Assembly: GCA_040386295.1 (NCBI GenBank)
Contig: JAZKFR010000112.1
Location: 1-23,085, forward strand
Reading direction: 5' to 3'
From: JAZKFR01 sp040386295
GTDB taxonomy: Bacteria; Pseudomonadota; Gammaproteobacteria; Burkholderiales; Rhodocyclaceae
Length of the DNA: 23,085 nucleotides
The position numbers and the translations under genes were made by a program. Below the pieces are notes generated by a model that was not told where the DNA came from, did no database searches, and saw only the letters and a program-made list of their open reading frames with translations. This document shows positions 1 to 8,035 of this stretch, one piece after another. Each line of letters opens with the position of its first letter. Position 1 is the first letter of the stretch.

Positions 1-1352
1 GGTTTGCGTCTGTTCTGCTCCGGCGGTTTTCGGTCTGCGAACGGGTTGTGCGACACATTGAACTGGATGCGCAAGGGCGTGCCGTGTAGTTTGAACACAT
101 CGCGAAAGAGATGCTCTAGGTAACGTCGATACGAATCTGGGATTTTGTCCAGCGCGTTGCCGTGGATCACAATCAGTGGCGGATTGCGCCCGCCCTGGTG
201 GGCGTAACGTAGTTTGGGTCGGAAGATGCCGTTGCGTGGCGGTGCTTGTTTTGCTACGGCATCAATCAACGCGCGCGTTAGCTGTGGTGTCGAGAGGTCT
301 GCGTTAGCGGCTTTATAGGCGGCGTCAACCGAGCGAAAGACGGGGTTCAGCCCTTGACCTTTAAGCGCGGAGACGTAGTGAAAATTAGCGAAATCGAGGA
401 ATTTTAATTTTCGTTCAAGGTCGACTTTGATTTGCTCGCGCACGTAGGGGTCGAGACCATCCCACTTGTTGACCGCGACGACCAAAGCGCGACCTGATTC
501 GACGATGAAGCCGGCGATGTGCGCGTCTTGATCGGAAATATCTTGTTGGGCGTCGAGCACCAAAATCACCACATTCGATTCTTCAATCGATTGTAGGGTT
601 TTGATCACCGAGAATTTTTCGATGGTCTCAAAGACCTTGCCTTTGCGTCTGAGCCCGGCTGTGTCGATCAGCGTGTAATGCTGCTTGCCTTGTTGAAAGT
701 CGATATAAATTGAGTCGCGCGTGGTGCCTGGTTGGTCAAAAGCGATGACCCGTTCTTCGCCGAGCAAAGCGTTGATCATGGTGCTTTTGCCGACATTGGG
801 ACGACCGACAATGGCGACTTTGAGCTGATCGTTACGTACCTCTTCTTCGTCAGGCGTGTTCAAGTAAGGTTCGAGCGCGAGTTCGATGAGGCCGTTCACG
901 CCCTCGCCATGCGTTGCCGAAATACTGTAGGGCTGACCTAAACCCAGTTCGTGGAAATCAGCCGCGACGATGTTGGCGCGCATGCCCTCGACTTTGTTGA
1001 CCGCGACAAATACAGGGCGATTGGCTTTGCGTAATTTATTGGCGATCTCTTTGTCCAGGGCGGTCAAACCGGTACGCCCGTCGACAACAAAAATAATCGC
1101 GTCTGCTTCGACGATCGCTTGTTCGGTTTGCCGCGCCATCTCGTGCATGATGCCTTCTTTGGCGAGTGGCTCAAAACCGCCGGTATCCACGACCAGATAA
1201 GGTTTTCCGCTTAATTTTCCGTGTCCATAATGACGATCTCGAGTGAGCCCGGGGATGTCGGCGACCAGGGCATCACGGCTTTTGGTCAGACGATTAAACA
1301 GCGTCGATTTGCCGACATTAGGACGGCCGACGAGCACGATAATGGGTTTCAT
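1..1352 (-). CDS. der: Ribosome-assembly GTPase Der (EngA), C-terminal end cut by window edge
   Basis: Der is an essential tandem-GTPase that binds the 50S subunit precursor and helps it mature. The reverse strand reads from ATG at 1352 through 450 codons without a stop to the left edge. Two G domains are visible: the first P-loop GRPNVGKS at residues 9-16 with DTGG at 56-59 and NKVEG from 119, and a second GRPNVGKS at 183-190 followed by a DTAGLRRK switch. The C-terminal KH-like domain follows and reaches the edge, so probably only a few residues are missing, since betaproteobacterial Der proteins are about 445-450 residues. The ATG overlaps the bamB stop as ATGA (1349-1352), which suggests translational coupling. 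Identity is very secure. Only the exact C-terminus is unknown. Confidence 0.97.
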   Translation of the reverse strand, partial: MKPIIVLVGRPNVGKSTLFNRLTKSRDALVADIPGLTRDRHYGHGKLSGKPYLVVDTGGFEPLAKEGIMHEMARQTEQAIVEADAIIFVVDGRTGLTALDKEIANKLRKANRPVFVAVNKVEGMRANIVAADFHELGLGQPYSISATHGEGVNGLIELALEPYLNTPDEEEVRNDQLKVAIVGRPNVGKSTMINALLGEERVIAFDQPGTTRDSIYIDFQQGKQHYTLIDTAGLRRKGKVFETIEKFSVIKTLQSIEESNVVILVLDAQQDISDQDAHIAGFIVESGRALVVAVNKWDGLDPYVREQIKVDLERKLKFLDFANFHYVSALKGQGLNPVFRSVDAAYKAANADLSTPQLTRALIDAVAKQAPPRNGIFRPKLRYAHQGGRNPPLIVIHGNALDKIPDSYRRYLEHLFRDVFKLHGTPLRIQFNVSHNPFADRKPPEQNRRK

Positions 1353-2599
1353 TGAATCCCTATGGCGTAGACGCCGCCGTTACGTGTTTGCGCGATTAGC
1401 TTCTGTTCAAGCAAGCGCAGTGGTGCGCTGATGGCGCTGCCGTCGGTGCTTAGGCGTGCGGCAAAAGCACCATCTTCGCGGTTGAGAAAATGGATGATTC
1501 CCTCGGCATCGGCCACGGCGATGAAACGACCTATAGTGCTTGGTGCGCTGAGATTGCGCATAAATAATTTGTCTTGTTTCCAGACGCTAGCACCGCTCGT
1601 TTTATCGAGTGCATGCAGTGCGCCTTTGTCGTCGGAAACATAGACGTAGCGCTGATCAATGGCCAGACCTGAGACACTCGACAGCGCGCGCGCCCAGGTT
1701 AAATTGCCGCTGTTTAAGTCAAAGCAAGCGACTCGCCCTTGAAAAGCGACAGCGCAAATACTCTGTCCGTCGATGACAGGTTGGCTGGTGATGTCGGCGA
1801 CGCGGTCGAGCTCGGTTGTCCCTTTGGGCAAGGCGACGGTTCCTTCCCAGAGCGGTGTGCCATTTTGGACGCTGACGGCGATAAGTTTTCCACCCGGGAA
1901 GCCAGCAAAAACGTATTTCTCAGTCAGGATCGGGCTGGCGCTGGCGCGTAGGGAGAGCGCTGGGGCACTGCGCTGATACAACCATTTTTGGCTGCCGTCG
2001 AGCAGATCGTACGCCGCTAAACGGTTATCGCCGCTACGCACAATGACGAGGTCGCGGTTAAGCACGGGTGCGGCCAGAATTTCGCTGCTGGCTTTGCGTT
2101 TCCACAGCAGTCTTCCATCATCGGCGGCAAAAGCGAGTAGGTCGCCTTTGGGCGAACCCAGCACCACCGTGCTTTCGTTAGCGCCGACACCGCCAGAGAG
2201 TATCTGGCCTGTCTTGATGCGCCAACGTACTTTGCCTGCATCGATGCGCACAAGCGCACCTTCTTTGCTCGCGGCATAAACCGAGTCACCGACGATTGCC
2301 GGGGAAAAAACGTAATCGCCGCTTTTGCCAATTTGTTCAACCCATAGCGTACGCACGCTGGCTGTGCTGGTAATCGCTTGCAGGCTGGCTGCTGTTTTGG
2401 CTTTGTTCGTGTTGCTAGAAAAAGGATTGATCGCGTCCAATGTTGAGCAGCTGGCGAGTAGTGTGAGCATCGCTAAAAGCGCCAGTGGGCTTGCCTTGCG
2501 CACAAGCCTTAGTGTGCGGCAAGGCGACGTTGACTGCGTCTCGGTTTCTACCCGAAGCGGAATGGCGGGTCTTAGGTTTAGTCGGGCTTGTTTGTTCAT
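1349..2599 (-). CDS. bamB: Outer-membrane assembly lipoprotein BamB
   Basis: BamB is the beta-propeller lipoprotein of the BAM complex, which inserts beta-barrel proteins into the outer membrane. The protein has a lipoprotein signal with lipobox LAS-C51, then repeated PQQ-like propeller blades (for example the G-VRWRIKTGQ, LLWKRKA, GSQKWLYQR and SVWKQDK type segments). The ATG start overlaps the yfgM stop as ATGA but leaves about 32 polar residues before the signal peptide. A GTG at 2503 would give a classical lipoprotein leader starting at residue 33 and a 384-residue protein, closer to the roughly 390 residues of E. coli BamB, with AAGG just upstream at short spacing. I list the ATG form. 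The function is secure and the start is uncertain. Confidence 0.93.
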   Translation of the reverse strand: MNKQARLNLRPAIPLRVETETQSTSPCRTLRLVRKASPLALLAMLTLLASCSTLDAINPFSSNTNKAKTAASLQAITSTASVRTLWVEQIGKSGDYVFSPAIVGDSVYAASKEGALVRIDAGKVRWRIKTGQILSGGVGANESTVVLGSPKGDLLAFAADDGRLLWKRKASSEILAAPVLNRDLVIVRSGDNRLAAYDLLDGSQKWLYQRSAPALSLRASASPILTEKYVFAGFPGGKLIAVSVQNGTPLWEGTVALPKGTTELDRVADITSQPVIDGQSICAVAFQGRVACFDLNSGNLTWARALSSVSGLAIDQRYVYVSDDKGALHALDKTSGASVWKQDKLFMRNLSAPSTIGRFIAVADAEGIIHFLNREDGAFAARLSTDGSAISAPLRLLEQKLIAQTRNGGVYAIGIQ

Positions 2600-3285
2600 G
2601 ATGAGGTTTCCAGAGCGCTGATTTGCTCTTGCAAGATTTGTTCATAGCGTCCGTTTTCGGATGTGCTTGTGCTTGTTTTGTTTTCGCTCAGCTTACGCAG
2701 CGCTTCTTCGTAGGCGCTACGTGCTTCAGCTCGTTTGCCTTGTGCTTGCAGAATATCGCCTCGGCTTTGCGCAAAGCGTGCAGCGAAGGGCTTGCTGACG
2801 TCCACCGTGAGTAGTTTTAGCGCTTCGTCATAGCTTTTTTCGTCGAGCAAAACAGCCGCCAAACGCAGGCGCGCTAGCTCGCGCAATTCATCTTGCCCAT
2901 GTTCTACCACCCAACTCAGTTGCGCCTTGGCCGTTTTGACGTCATTTAAATCCTTGCTTGCGCCTTCTTCTAGCAAGGCTTTGGCTGCCACCAGAGCGCC
3001 GAGTGAGGCGTAGGGTGTGCGTGGAAAACCGCCAAATTTTTCGAGTAATTCGCCACTCGCTGTTTTGATCCCTTGTGCATTTTTGTTCATTACGGCTTCT
3101 TGTAGCGCGCCGTAAATCACGGCGGCTTGCGCTGATTGTCGAGCTTGGTAGGAGTGCCAAGCGAGATAAGCGCTGACTACAAGCAAGACGACGGTGAGCA
3201 GCGCAAGAAGCCGGTTTCCGTATTGTTTCCACCAGGTTTTGATTTCTTCTAATTGCTCTTCTTCTTCGAGGTTATAACTGGCCAT
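2596..3285 (-). CDS. yfgM: YfgM-like tetratricopeptide protein, ancillary SecYEG translocon factor
   Basis: YfgM is an inner-membrane protein with a periplasmic TPR domain that associates with SecYEG and PpiD and aids handover of exported proteins. The 229-residue product has a short acidic cytoplasmic start rich in Glu, one membrane segment at about residues 25-43 preceded by WWKQYGNR, and a helical TPR-like C-terminal domain (Pfam TPR_21 type) with the typical ARFAQSRGDI...GKRAEARSAYEEAL pattern near the end. ATG at 3285 has AGGAA about 8 nt upstream, which overlaps the hisS stop codon TAG. Its position between hisS and bamB is the conserved one in proteobacteria. Confidence 0.9.
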   Translation of the reverse strand: MASYNLEEEEQLEEIKTWWKQYGNRLLALLTVVLLVVSAYLAWHSYQARQSAQAAVIYGALQEAVMNKNAQGIKTASGELLEKFGGFPRTPYASLGALVAAKALLEEGASKDLNDVKTAKAQLSWVVEHGQDELRELARLRLAAVLLDEKSYDEALKLLTVDVSKPFAARFAQSRGDILQAQGKRAEARSAYEEALRKLSENKTSTSTSENGRYEQILQEQISALETSS

Positions 3286-3296
3286 CAGGCGGTTTC

Positions 3297-4583
3297 CTAA
3301 TTGATTAAAAAGTTCATGATTTCGTCGCCAATACGATCAACGCTGACACGTTTTTGCGCGCTAACTGCGTCATGCTCACGCAGCGGTTTGAGGCTAACTT
3401 CACCCGCGTTCGCCTCGTCATCGCCGATGATGACCGCGAAGCTGGCGCCGCAGTGATCGGCTTTTTTCATCTGTGTTTTAAAGCTGCCGCCGCCACAGTG
3501 AAATAAAACATCGATGCCTTGATCCCGTAGGGCTTCGGCGACACGAGGTGCCAGCCGTGCCGCTGCTTCTCCTTGATGTACGAGGTAGACGTCGATGCCG
3601 CTGGGTGCGGGTACGCCACCTGCCTCTTCGATCAGCGCGATCAGTCGTTCTACACCGAGAGCAAAGCCGCAAGCGGGGTTGGCCTTGCCGCCTAATTGTT
3701 CGATCAATCCGTCGTAGCGCCCTCCAGCACAGACCGTTCCTTGTGCGCCCAGACGGTTGGTTACCCATTCAAAAACGGTGAGATTGTAGTAGTCGAGGCC
3801 ACGTACCAAGCGTGGATTGATCGTGTAGGGTTGTCCTGCATCGCGCAAAACCTGCTGCACTCCTTCAAAGTGCGCGCGCGATTCTGCGCCGAGATAATCG
3901 ATCAGTTTGGGCGCCGCCAGAATGAGTTCTTGCATCTCGGGATTCTTGCTGTCGAGGATGCGCAGCGGGTTGCTGTGCAGTCGACGTTTGGCTTCTTCGT
4001 CCAGCGCCGATAAATGCGTTTCAAAGTAACGAATCAATTCAGCCCGATGCACGGCACGCTCTGCTGCTTGGCCGAGCGTGTTGAGTTGCAGCTCAATGCC
4101 GTCTAAACCGAGGTCGTTCCACAGCCTTGCGCCCATCAGAATCTGCTCTGCATCAATGTCAGGGCCTGAGAATCCCATGGCTTCTACGCCAATTTGATGG
4201 AACTGACGATAGCGCCCTTTTTGTGGCCGTTCGTGGCGGAACATTTGCCCCAGGTAGTAAAGCCGTTGTGGCCGTTCGGCCAGTAAGTTGTGCTCGATAA
4301 CAGCCCGTACGCAACCAGCCGTTCCTTCTGGACGTAGGGTAAGCGCTTCGCCGTTCAGACTGTCGATAAAGGAATACATCTCTTTTTCGACAATATCGGT
4401 GACTTCGCCGATAGCGCGTTTAAACAGGGGGGTTGGCTCGACGATGGGCAATCTGATGGGTCGATAGCCATAGCTTTTGAGCCAGGAACGAACGGTTTCT
4501 TCAAACATGAGCCAGAACTCGGCTGCGTCCGGGAGAATGTCGTTCATCCCGCGTAGCGATTGAATGGGGGTAATTTTGCTCAT
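3297..4583 (-). CDS. hisS: Histidine--tRNA ligase
   Basis: This is the cytoplasmic class II synthetase that charges tRNA-His. The ATG at 4583 gives 428 residues, near the family length, starting MSKITPIQSLRGMNDILP. Visible signatures are the RGMNDILP start, the motif 1 region RLPIVEPTPLFKRAIG, motif 2 MFRHERPQKGRYRQFHQ, the histidine-binding LVRGLDYYNLTVFEW, and motif 3 ACGFALGVERL, followed by the anticodon-binding domain. An in-frame TTG at 4637 would add 18 residues (MIPAQASHNEQAPKKPHT) and overlap the ispG stop. I prefer the ATG because homologues begin near there and AAGAAG lies about 9 nt upstream. It sits 50 nt behind ispG and 11 nt before yfgM. Confidence 0.96.
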   Translation of the reverse strand: MSKITPIQSLRGMNDILPDAAEFWLMFEETVRSWLKSYGYRPIRLPIVEPTPLFKRAIGEVTDIVEKEMYSFIDSLNGEALTLRPEGTAGCVRAVIEHNLLAERPQRLYYLGQMFRHERPQKGRYRQFHQIGVEAMGFSGPDIDAEQILMGARLWNDLGLDGIELQLNTLGQAAERAVHRAELIRYFETHLSALDEEAKRRLHSNPLRILDSKNPEMQELILAAPKLIDYLGAESRAHFEGVQQVLRDAGQPYTINPRLVRGLDYYNLTVFEWVTNRLGAQGTVCAGGRYDGLIEQLGGKANPACGFALGVERLIALIEEAGGVPAPSGIDVYLVHQGEAAARLAPRVAEALRDQGIDVLFHCGGGSFKTQMKKADHCGASFAVIIGDDEANAGEVSLKPLREHDAVSAQKRVSVDRIGDEIMNFLIN

Positions 4584-4633
4584 GGTGTGTGGCTTCTTTG
4601 GTGCTTGCTCATTATGGCTCGCTTGCGCAGGAA

Positions 4634-5905
4634 TCAAAGCGCAGGGTTTGTGCTGGCAGCGGCTGTGGTGGAGGGGGTGAGGCTTGGTTTTTTCTTGTAC
4701 GTGCGTGCCACGTAGTGGTCGACGATTGCGGTGAATTCTTCGGCAATACGTTCGCCGCGCAGGGTGACCGTTTTTTCGCCATCCTCAAAAACAGGGGCGA
4801 CTGGGACTTCGCCCGTGCCCGGTAGGCTGATGCCGATGTTGGCGTGTTTGCTTTCGCCAGGGCCGTTAACGACACAGCCCATGACGGCCAGGGTCATATT
4901 CTCAACGCCGTCGTATTCAATTCGCCACTGCGGCATTTTGTTACGCACGTGTTCTTGAATCGATTGCGCTAGCTCTTGGAAGAAGGTGCTGCTGGTGCGG
5001 CCACAGCCTGGGCAGGCGGCGACCATCGGCGTGAACGCGCGCAGACCCATGGTTTGCAACATTTCCTGCGCGACTTGCACTTCTTGAGTTCGTTTGCCTC
5101 CTGGCTCGGGCGTGAGCGAGACGCGGATGGTGTCGCCAATGCCTTCTTGCAGTAACACAGCCATAGCGGCGCTTGAAGCAACGATGCCTTTTGAGCCCAT
5201 GCCTGCCTCGGTGAGCCCTAGGTGTAGCGGGTAATCGGCGCGCTGCGAGAGTTCTCGATAAATAGCGATCAGATCCTGCACGCCGGAAACCTTGCACGAA
5301 AGAATGATGCGGTCGCCTGGCAGGCCAATTTCTTCTGCTTTTGCTGCCGATTCAAGGGCTGAAGTGACCATCGCTTCGCGCATGACTTCACTTGCGTTTT
5401 TTGGCATCGCGCGTAGTGCGTTAGCGTCCATGATGCGTGCCAGCAGAGCCTGATCTAAGCTGCCCCAGTTAACGCCAATACGCACCGGTTTTTCGTAGCG
5501 GCAGGCGAGTTCTATCATTTGTGCGAACTGCTCATCACGTTTTTTGCCGTAGCCGACATTGCCGGGGTTGATCCGGTATTTCGCTAAAGCTTCTGCGCAG
5601 GCAGGATGGTCTAGCAACAAACGGTGGCCGTTATAGTGGAAATCCCCAATTAAAGGGACAGCAAAACCCATTTTATCCAGATGATCGCGGACTTTTGGCA
5701 CGGCAGCCGCTGCTTCAGGTGTGTTAACCGTGATGCGCACCAACTCTGACCCAGCTTGCGCTAATTCTGCACATTGGATCGCCGTTTTTAAATAATCCAC
5801 GGTATCAGTGTTGGTCATCGACTGAACAACAATCGGCGCTGCAGAGCCAAGGCGCAGCGAGGCGATTTTGACGGTGCGTGTGGGACGTCGAGTAAGAGAG
5901 GGCAT
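4634..5905 (-). CDS. ispG: 4-hydroxy-3-methylbut-2-enyl diphosphate synthase IspG (GcpE)
   Basis: IspG is the penultimate enzyme of the MEP isoprenoid pathway. It reduces methylerythritol cyclodiphosphate to HMBPP using a [4Fe-4S] cluster. The 423-residue protein carries VQSMTNTDT near residues 27-35 and the RINPGNVG segment at 111-118. The cluster ligands are C298 and C301 in ACPGCGRTSSTFF and C344 in VMGCVVNGPGESKHANIG, where the Glu at 351 is the conserved catalytic-site residue. This is the usual betaproteobacterial form, longer at the C-terminus with a low-complexity tail (KKKPSLTPSTTAAAS). ATG at 5905 has no clear Shine-Dalgarno sequence. A TATAAT box at 6058-6063 suggests that ispG can be transcribed separately from rodZ. 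Confidence 0.96.
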   Translation of the reverse strand: MPSLTRRPTRTVKIASLRLGSAAPIVVQSMTNTDTVDYLKTAIQCAELAQAGSELVRITVNTPEAAAAVPKVRDHLDKMGFAVPLIGDFHYNGHRLLLDHPACAEALAKYRINPGNVGYGKKRDEQFAQMIELACRYEKPVRIGVNWGSLDQALLARIMDANALRAMPKNASEVMREAMVTSALESAAKAEEIGLPGDRIILSCKVSGVQDLIAIYRELSQRADYPLHLGLTEAGMGSKGIVASSAAMAVLLQEGIGDTIRVSLTPEPGGKRTQEVQVAQEMLQTMGLRAFTPMVAACPGCGRTSSTFFQELAQSIQEHVRNKMPQWRIEYDGVENMTLAVMGCVVNGPGESKHANIGISLPGTGEVPVAPVFEDGEKTVTLRGERIAEEFTAIVDHYVARTYKKKPSLTPSTTAAASTNPAL

Positions 5906-5959
5906 GACGCTTGGGTTCGCTTGAATTTGCTTGGTTTATTGTTTGATCAGTCGAGGCGT

Positions 5960-5984
5960 AGTAGAGCTCGTAGCGAGCTCTACT
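5960..5984 (-). promoter_or_regulatory. Perfect 11-bp hairpin in the ispG leader
   Basis: AGTAGAGCTCG and its exact reverse complement CGAGCTCTACT flank a 3-nt loop. It lies between rodZ and ispG, about 55 nt before the ispG ATG. Neither side is followed by a run of T, so it is not a standard intrinsic terminator. It could be an mRNA stabiliser, a processing site or a palindromic protein-binding site. The structure is seen directly and its role is unknown. Confidence 0.6.
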
Positions 5985-6057
5985 CAGAGAAGCTTAGTTT
6001 CGGCCAATAGGCGTTTGCGGGTTGATTTGCCAACGGAGCTTAGCGTAGAAGGCCGTC

Positions 6058-6063
6058 ATTATA
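6058..6063 (-). promoter_or_regulatory. Candidate -10 box for ispG
   Basis: On the reverse strand this reads TATAAT, a perfect sigma-70 -10 hexamer, in the 292-nt gap between rodZ and ispG. No good -35 hexamer is visible at 16-18 nt. TTGAGC occurs at a 20-nt spacing, which is too long. If real, transcription would begin near 6051 and give a leader of about 145 nt containing the 5960-5984 hairpin. The remainder of the gap (5906-6197) shows no gene. Confidence 0.4.
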
Positions 6064-6197
6064 GTCGCGATGCAGCGTGAGCAGCTCAAAGGCTTGTATT
6101 TGAATCATGGTGAACACCGCAACATTTTTGCCTGTATGCACTGCAACTACCGCTGCTTGACTGTGTTGGCCGAGAGGAGGTTTCGCTCAACGCCATT

Positions 6198-7169
6198 TCA
6201 TTCGAGCGTAAGGCGCGCTACATCGTCTTTAGCGCGTGGCGGCAAGTCGATTATTTTTCCTTGGTATTGCACCGTGACGTGCGTGGCATTGCTAATCGTT
6301 AGATGAAAAGGCGCTCGTCCTTCTATGCTACGTTGGCTAAATGCCGGATTGGTTTGCGAAAAAATAATCTGGCCATCGCGATCACGTACTTCGACCCAAG
6401 CAGTTTGCGCAAAGCTGAATTTAAGGCTGTTGTCAGTCGACGCGGGAATGCCGCTTGCGGGCATGCTCGATTCTGACGATAACTGCATATTTTCTGGCGA
6501 GAGCGCTGTTCCTGAGTCGACAAGCGTTTCTACTGTGGTGTTACTAGTAGGTAAAGTATTTGCGCTTAGCGGCGCCGGTTCTGTTATGACGCTTGTTGGT
6601 ACGGCTTGCGGCGGGTTGATACCTAGCCTATCAAGCGCCATTTGCCATAGATTTTGCGGTGCGAAAAAATAGACGAGCAAGGATAGAGTGATCAAGCTTA
6701 CCCCGGCTAACACCCTGGCTGAATCAGAGCGTTCAAGTTGGTGTTTTTGGGGTAACGGAGTGTGGTGATTGTCAACGGGGATGTTGAGTTGTCCTGACGA
6801 AGGAATGTGCGCAACATTGAGCGCCACCATCAATGCTTCGCTATCGAGTTTGAGTAAGCGAGCGTAGTTGCGCACAAAGCCGCGAATCATCGTGTTGCCG
6901 GGTAGGTTTTTCCAGTCATCACTTTCTAGCGCGACGATTTGGCGGGGGCTCAACTTAAGCGCTTGTGCTGCTTGACCAATGCTCATGCCACGTGTTTCAC
7001 GCGCTGTTCTGAGCTGGCCGCCAATGCTGGCGGTCAGCGCTGTGAAAGAAGATTCAGCAGCAAGCGACTGCAACGAGCCTTCTTTGATGCTCGGTTCTAT
7101 GCTTGCTTCTGCGCTAGCTGTGGGAAGGGCTAGCTCTGCCATGACTGGGTCAGCGATTTGCTTGTTCAT
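6198..7169 (-). CDS. rodZ: Cytoskeletal protein RodZ (HTH / membrane / DUF4115)
   Basis: RodZ links the MreB cytoskeleton to the inner membrane and helps maintain rod shape. The 323-residue protein has, in order: an N-terminal extension, an HTH_25 domain at about 49-110 (GGQLRTARETRGMSIGQAAQALKLS and the GFVRNYARLL helix), a linker, one membrane segment at about 152-170, a Ser/Thr/Pro-rich periplasmic stretch, and a C-terminal DUF4115 domain (AWVEVRDRDGQIIFSQ). The ATG overlaps the pilW stop as ATGA (7166-7169), and AAGGTG lies about 8 nt upstream. The gene lies between pilW and ispG as in many betaproteobacteria. Confidence 0.93.
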   Translation of the reverse strand: MNKQIADPVMAELALPTASAEASIEPSIKEGSLQSLAAESSFTALTASIGGQLRTARETRGMSIGQAAQALKLSPRQIVALESDDWKNLPGNTMIRGFVRNYARLLKLDSEALMVALNVAHIPSSGQLNIPVDNHHTPLPQKHQLERSDSARVLAGVSLITLSLLVYFFAPQNLWQMALDRLGINPPQAVPTSVITEPAPLSANTLPTSNTTVETLVDSGTALSPENMQLSSESSMPASGIPASTDNSLKFSFAQTAWVEVRDRDGQIIFSQTNPAFSQRSIEGRAPFHLTISNATHVTVQYQGKIIDLPPRAKDDVARLTLE

Positions 7170-8011
7170 TCGAAATCACCTTTGGTAAAGGCTTTGTATT
7201 CAGCCGATTCTGGAAATTTTCTACGCAGTTGATTGGCGTAGTCTGTTTCGCCGGATCGGTTGCCAAGGCGGTGTTCTATACGGAAAGCAAGCCACAATAT
7301 CTCTGCATTTGGCTCAACGTTGCGCAAGGCGTCTGACAGCTCTTGTCGTGCCAAAGTGAAGTTGCCTTGTTTGTAGTGGATGCCCGCTAATTGAATCAGA
7401 ACCTGTGGATTAGCCGGCAGGTGTCGCAGCGCTTGTGAGAAAAACGCTTCGGCACCGCTCAAATCGTTTGCTTTTTGCGAGCAAACTCCTGCGTTGATAT
7501 AGGCACGCTCTGGGGTTTGATAAAGCGGGTTTTTAAGCGCCTTGAGAAAATAAGCGATGGCGTTCTTTTCTTGTCCTGTTTGGCAAAGAAACCAACCATA
7601 GTTATTGTTAATCTCAGGGTCGTTATCCGTGATGTTGAGTGCGCGTTTGAAATCCTCTTCTGCCAGCGCTATTTCGCGTAAATATAGATGCAGTAGGCCA
7701 CGCACATTGTAAGCAGGGGCATAGCTTTCGTCAGCTTTGATGGCCGTTTTAAGCTCTTCTAGGGCGACCGCCATATTGCCATCTTGCAGGTATAACGCAC
7801 CTAGCTCTGTGTGTAATTTGGCGCGATTACGTGGGCTGTTGACAGCGCCTGTCGTGCGCACCTCTGACGTTGCTTGCACGGCGTTTTGCGCCGAGCAAGG
7901 CAGCGCTAAGCATAGGCACAACGAAGCGAGAAGCGCGTACCTTGCGTTTATTGTTTTTCGCGCGGAGCGCTGCGGCAATCTTGAGAAGAACGCATCAATC
8001 AAAGTCATCAT
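7166..8011 (-). CDS. pilW: Type IV pilus biogenesis/stability TPR protein PilW (PilF)
   Basis: PilW/PilF helps the PilQ secretin assemble in the outer membrane and stabilises type IV pili. The 281-residue product has a basic start and a hydrophobic leader at about 25-41, then a run of TPR repeats (for example LGALYLQDGNMAVALEELKTAI, AYNVRGLLHLYL, NNYGWFLCQTGQ and IQLAGIHYKQGN). It lies between rlmN and rodZ, the standard place for this gene. Characterised PilF proteins are lipoproteins, but here the leader ends LALPCSAQN without a clean lipobox, so a signal peptidase I cut after CSA seems as likely. AGAAGG lies 4 nt before the first ATG and 7 nt before the second, so Met2 (8008) may be the true start. 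Confidence 0.88.
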   Translation of the reverse strand: MMTLIDAFFSRLPQRSARKTINARYALLASLCLCLALPCSAQNAVQATSEVRTTGAVNSPRNRAKLHTELGALYLQDGNMAVALEELKTAIKADESYAPAYNVRGLLHLYLREIALAEEDFKRALNITDNDPEINNNYGWFLCQTGQEKNAIAYFLKALKNPLYQTPERAYINAGVCSQKANDLSGAEAFFSQALRHLPANPQVLIQLAGIHYKQGNFTLARQELSDALRNVEPNAEILWLAFRIEHRLGNRSGETDYANQLRRKFPESAEYKAFTKGDFE

Positions 8012-8035
8012 CGCACCTTCTTCAGTTCGTTTAAT

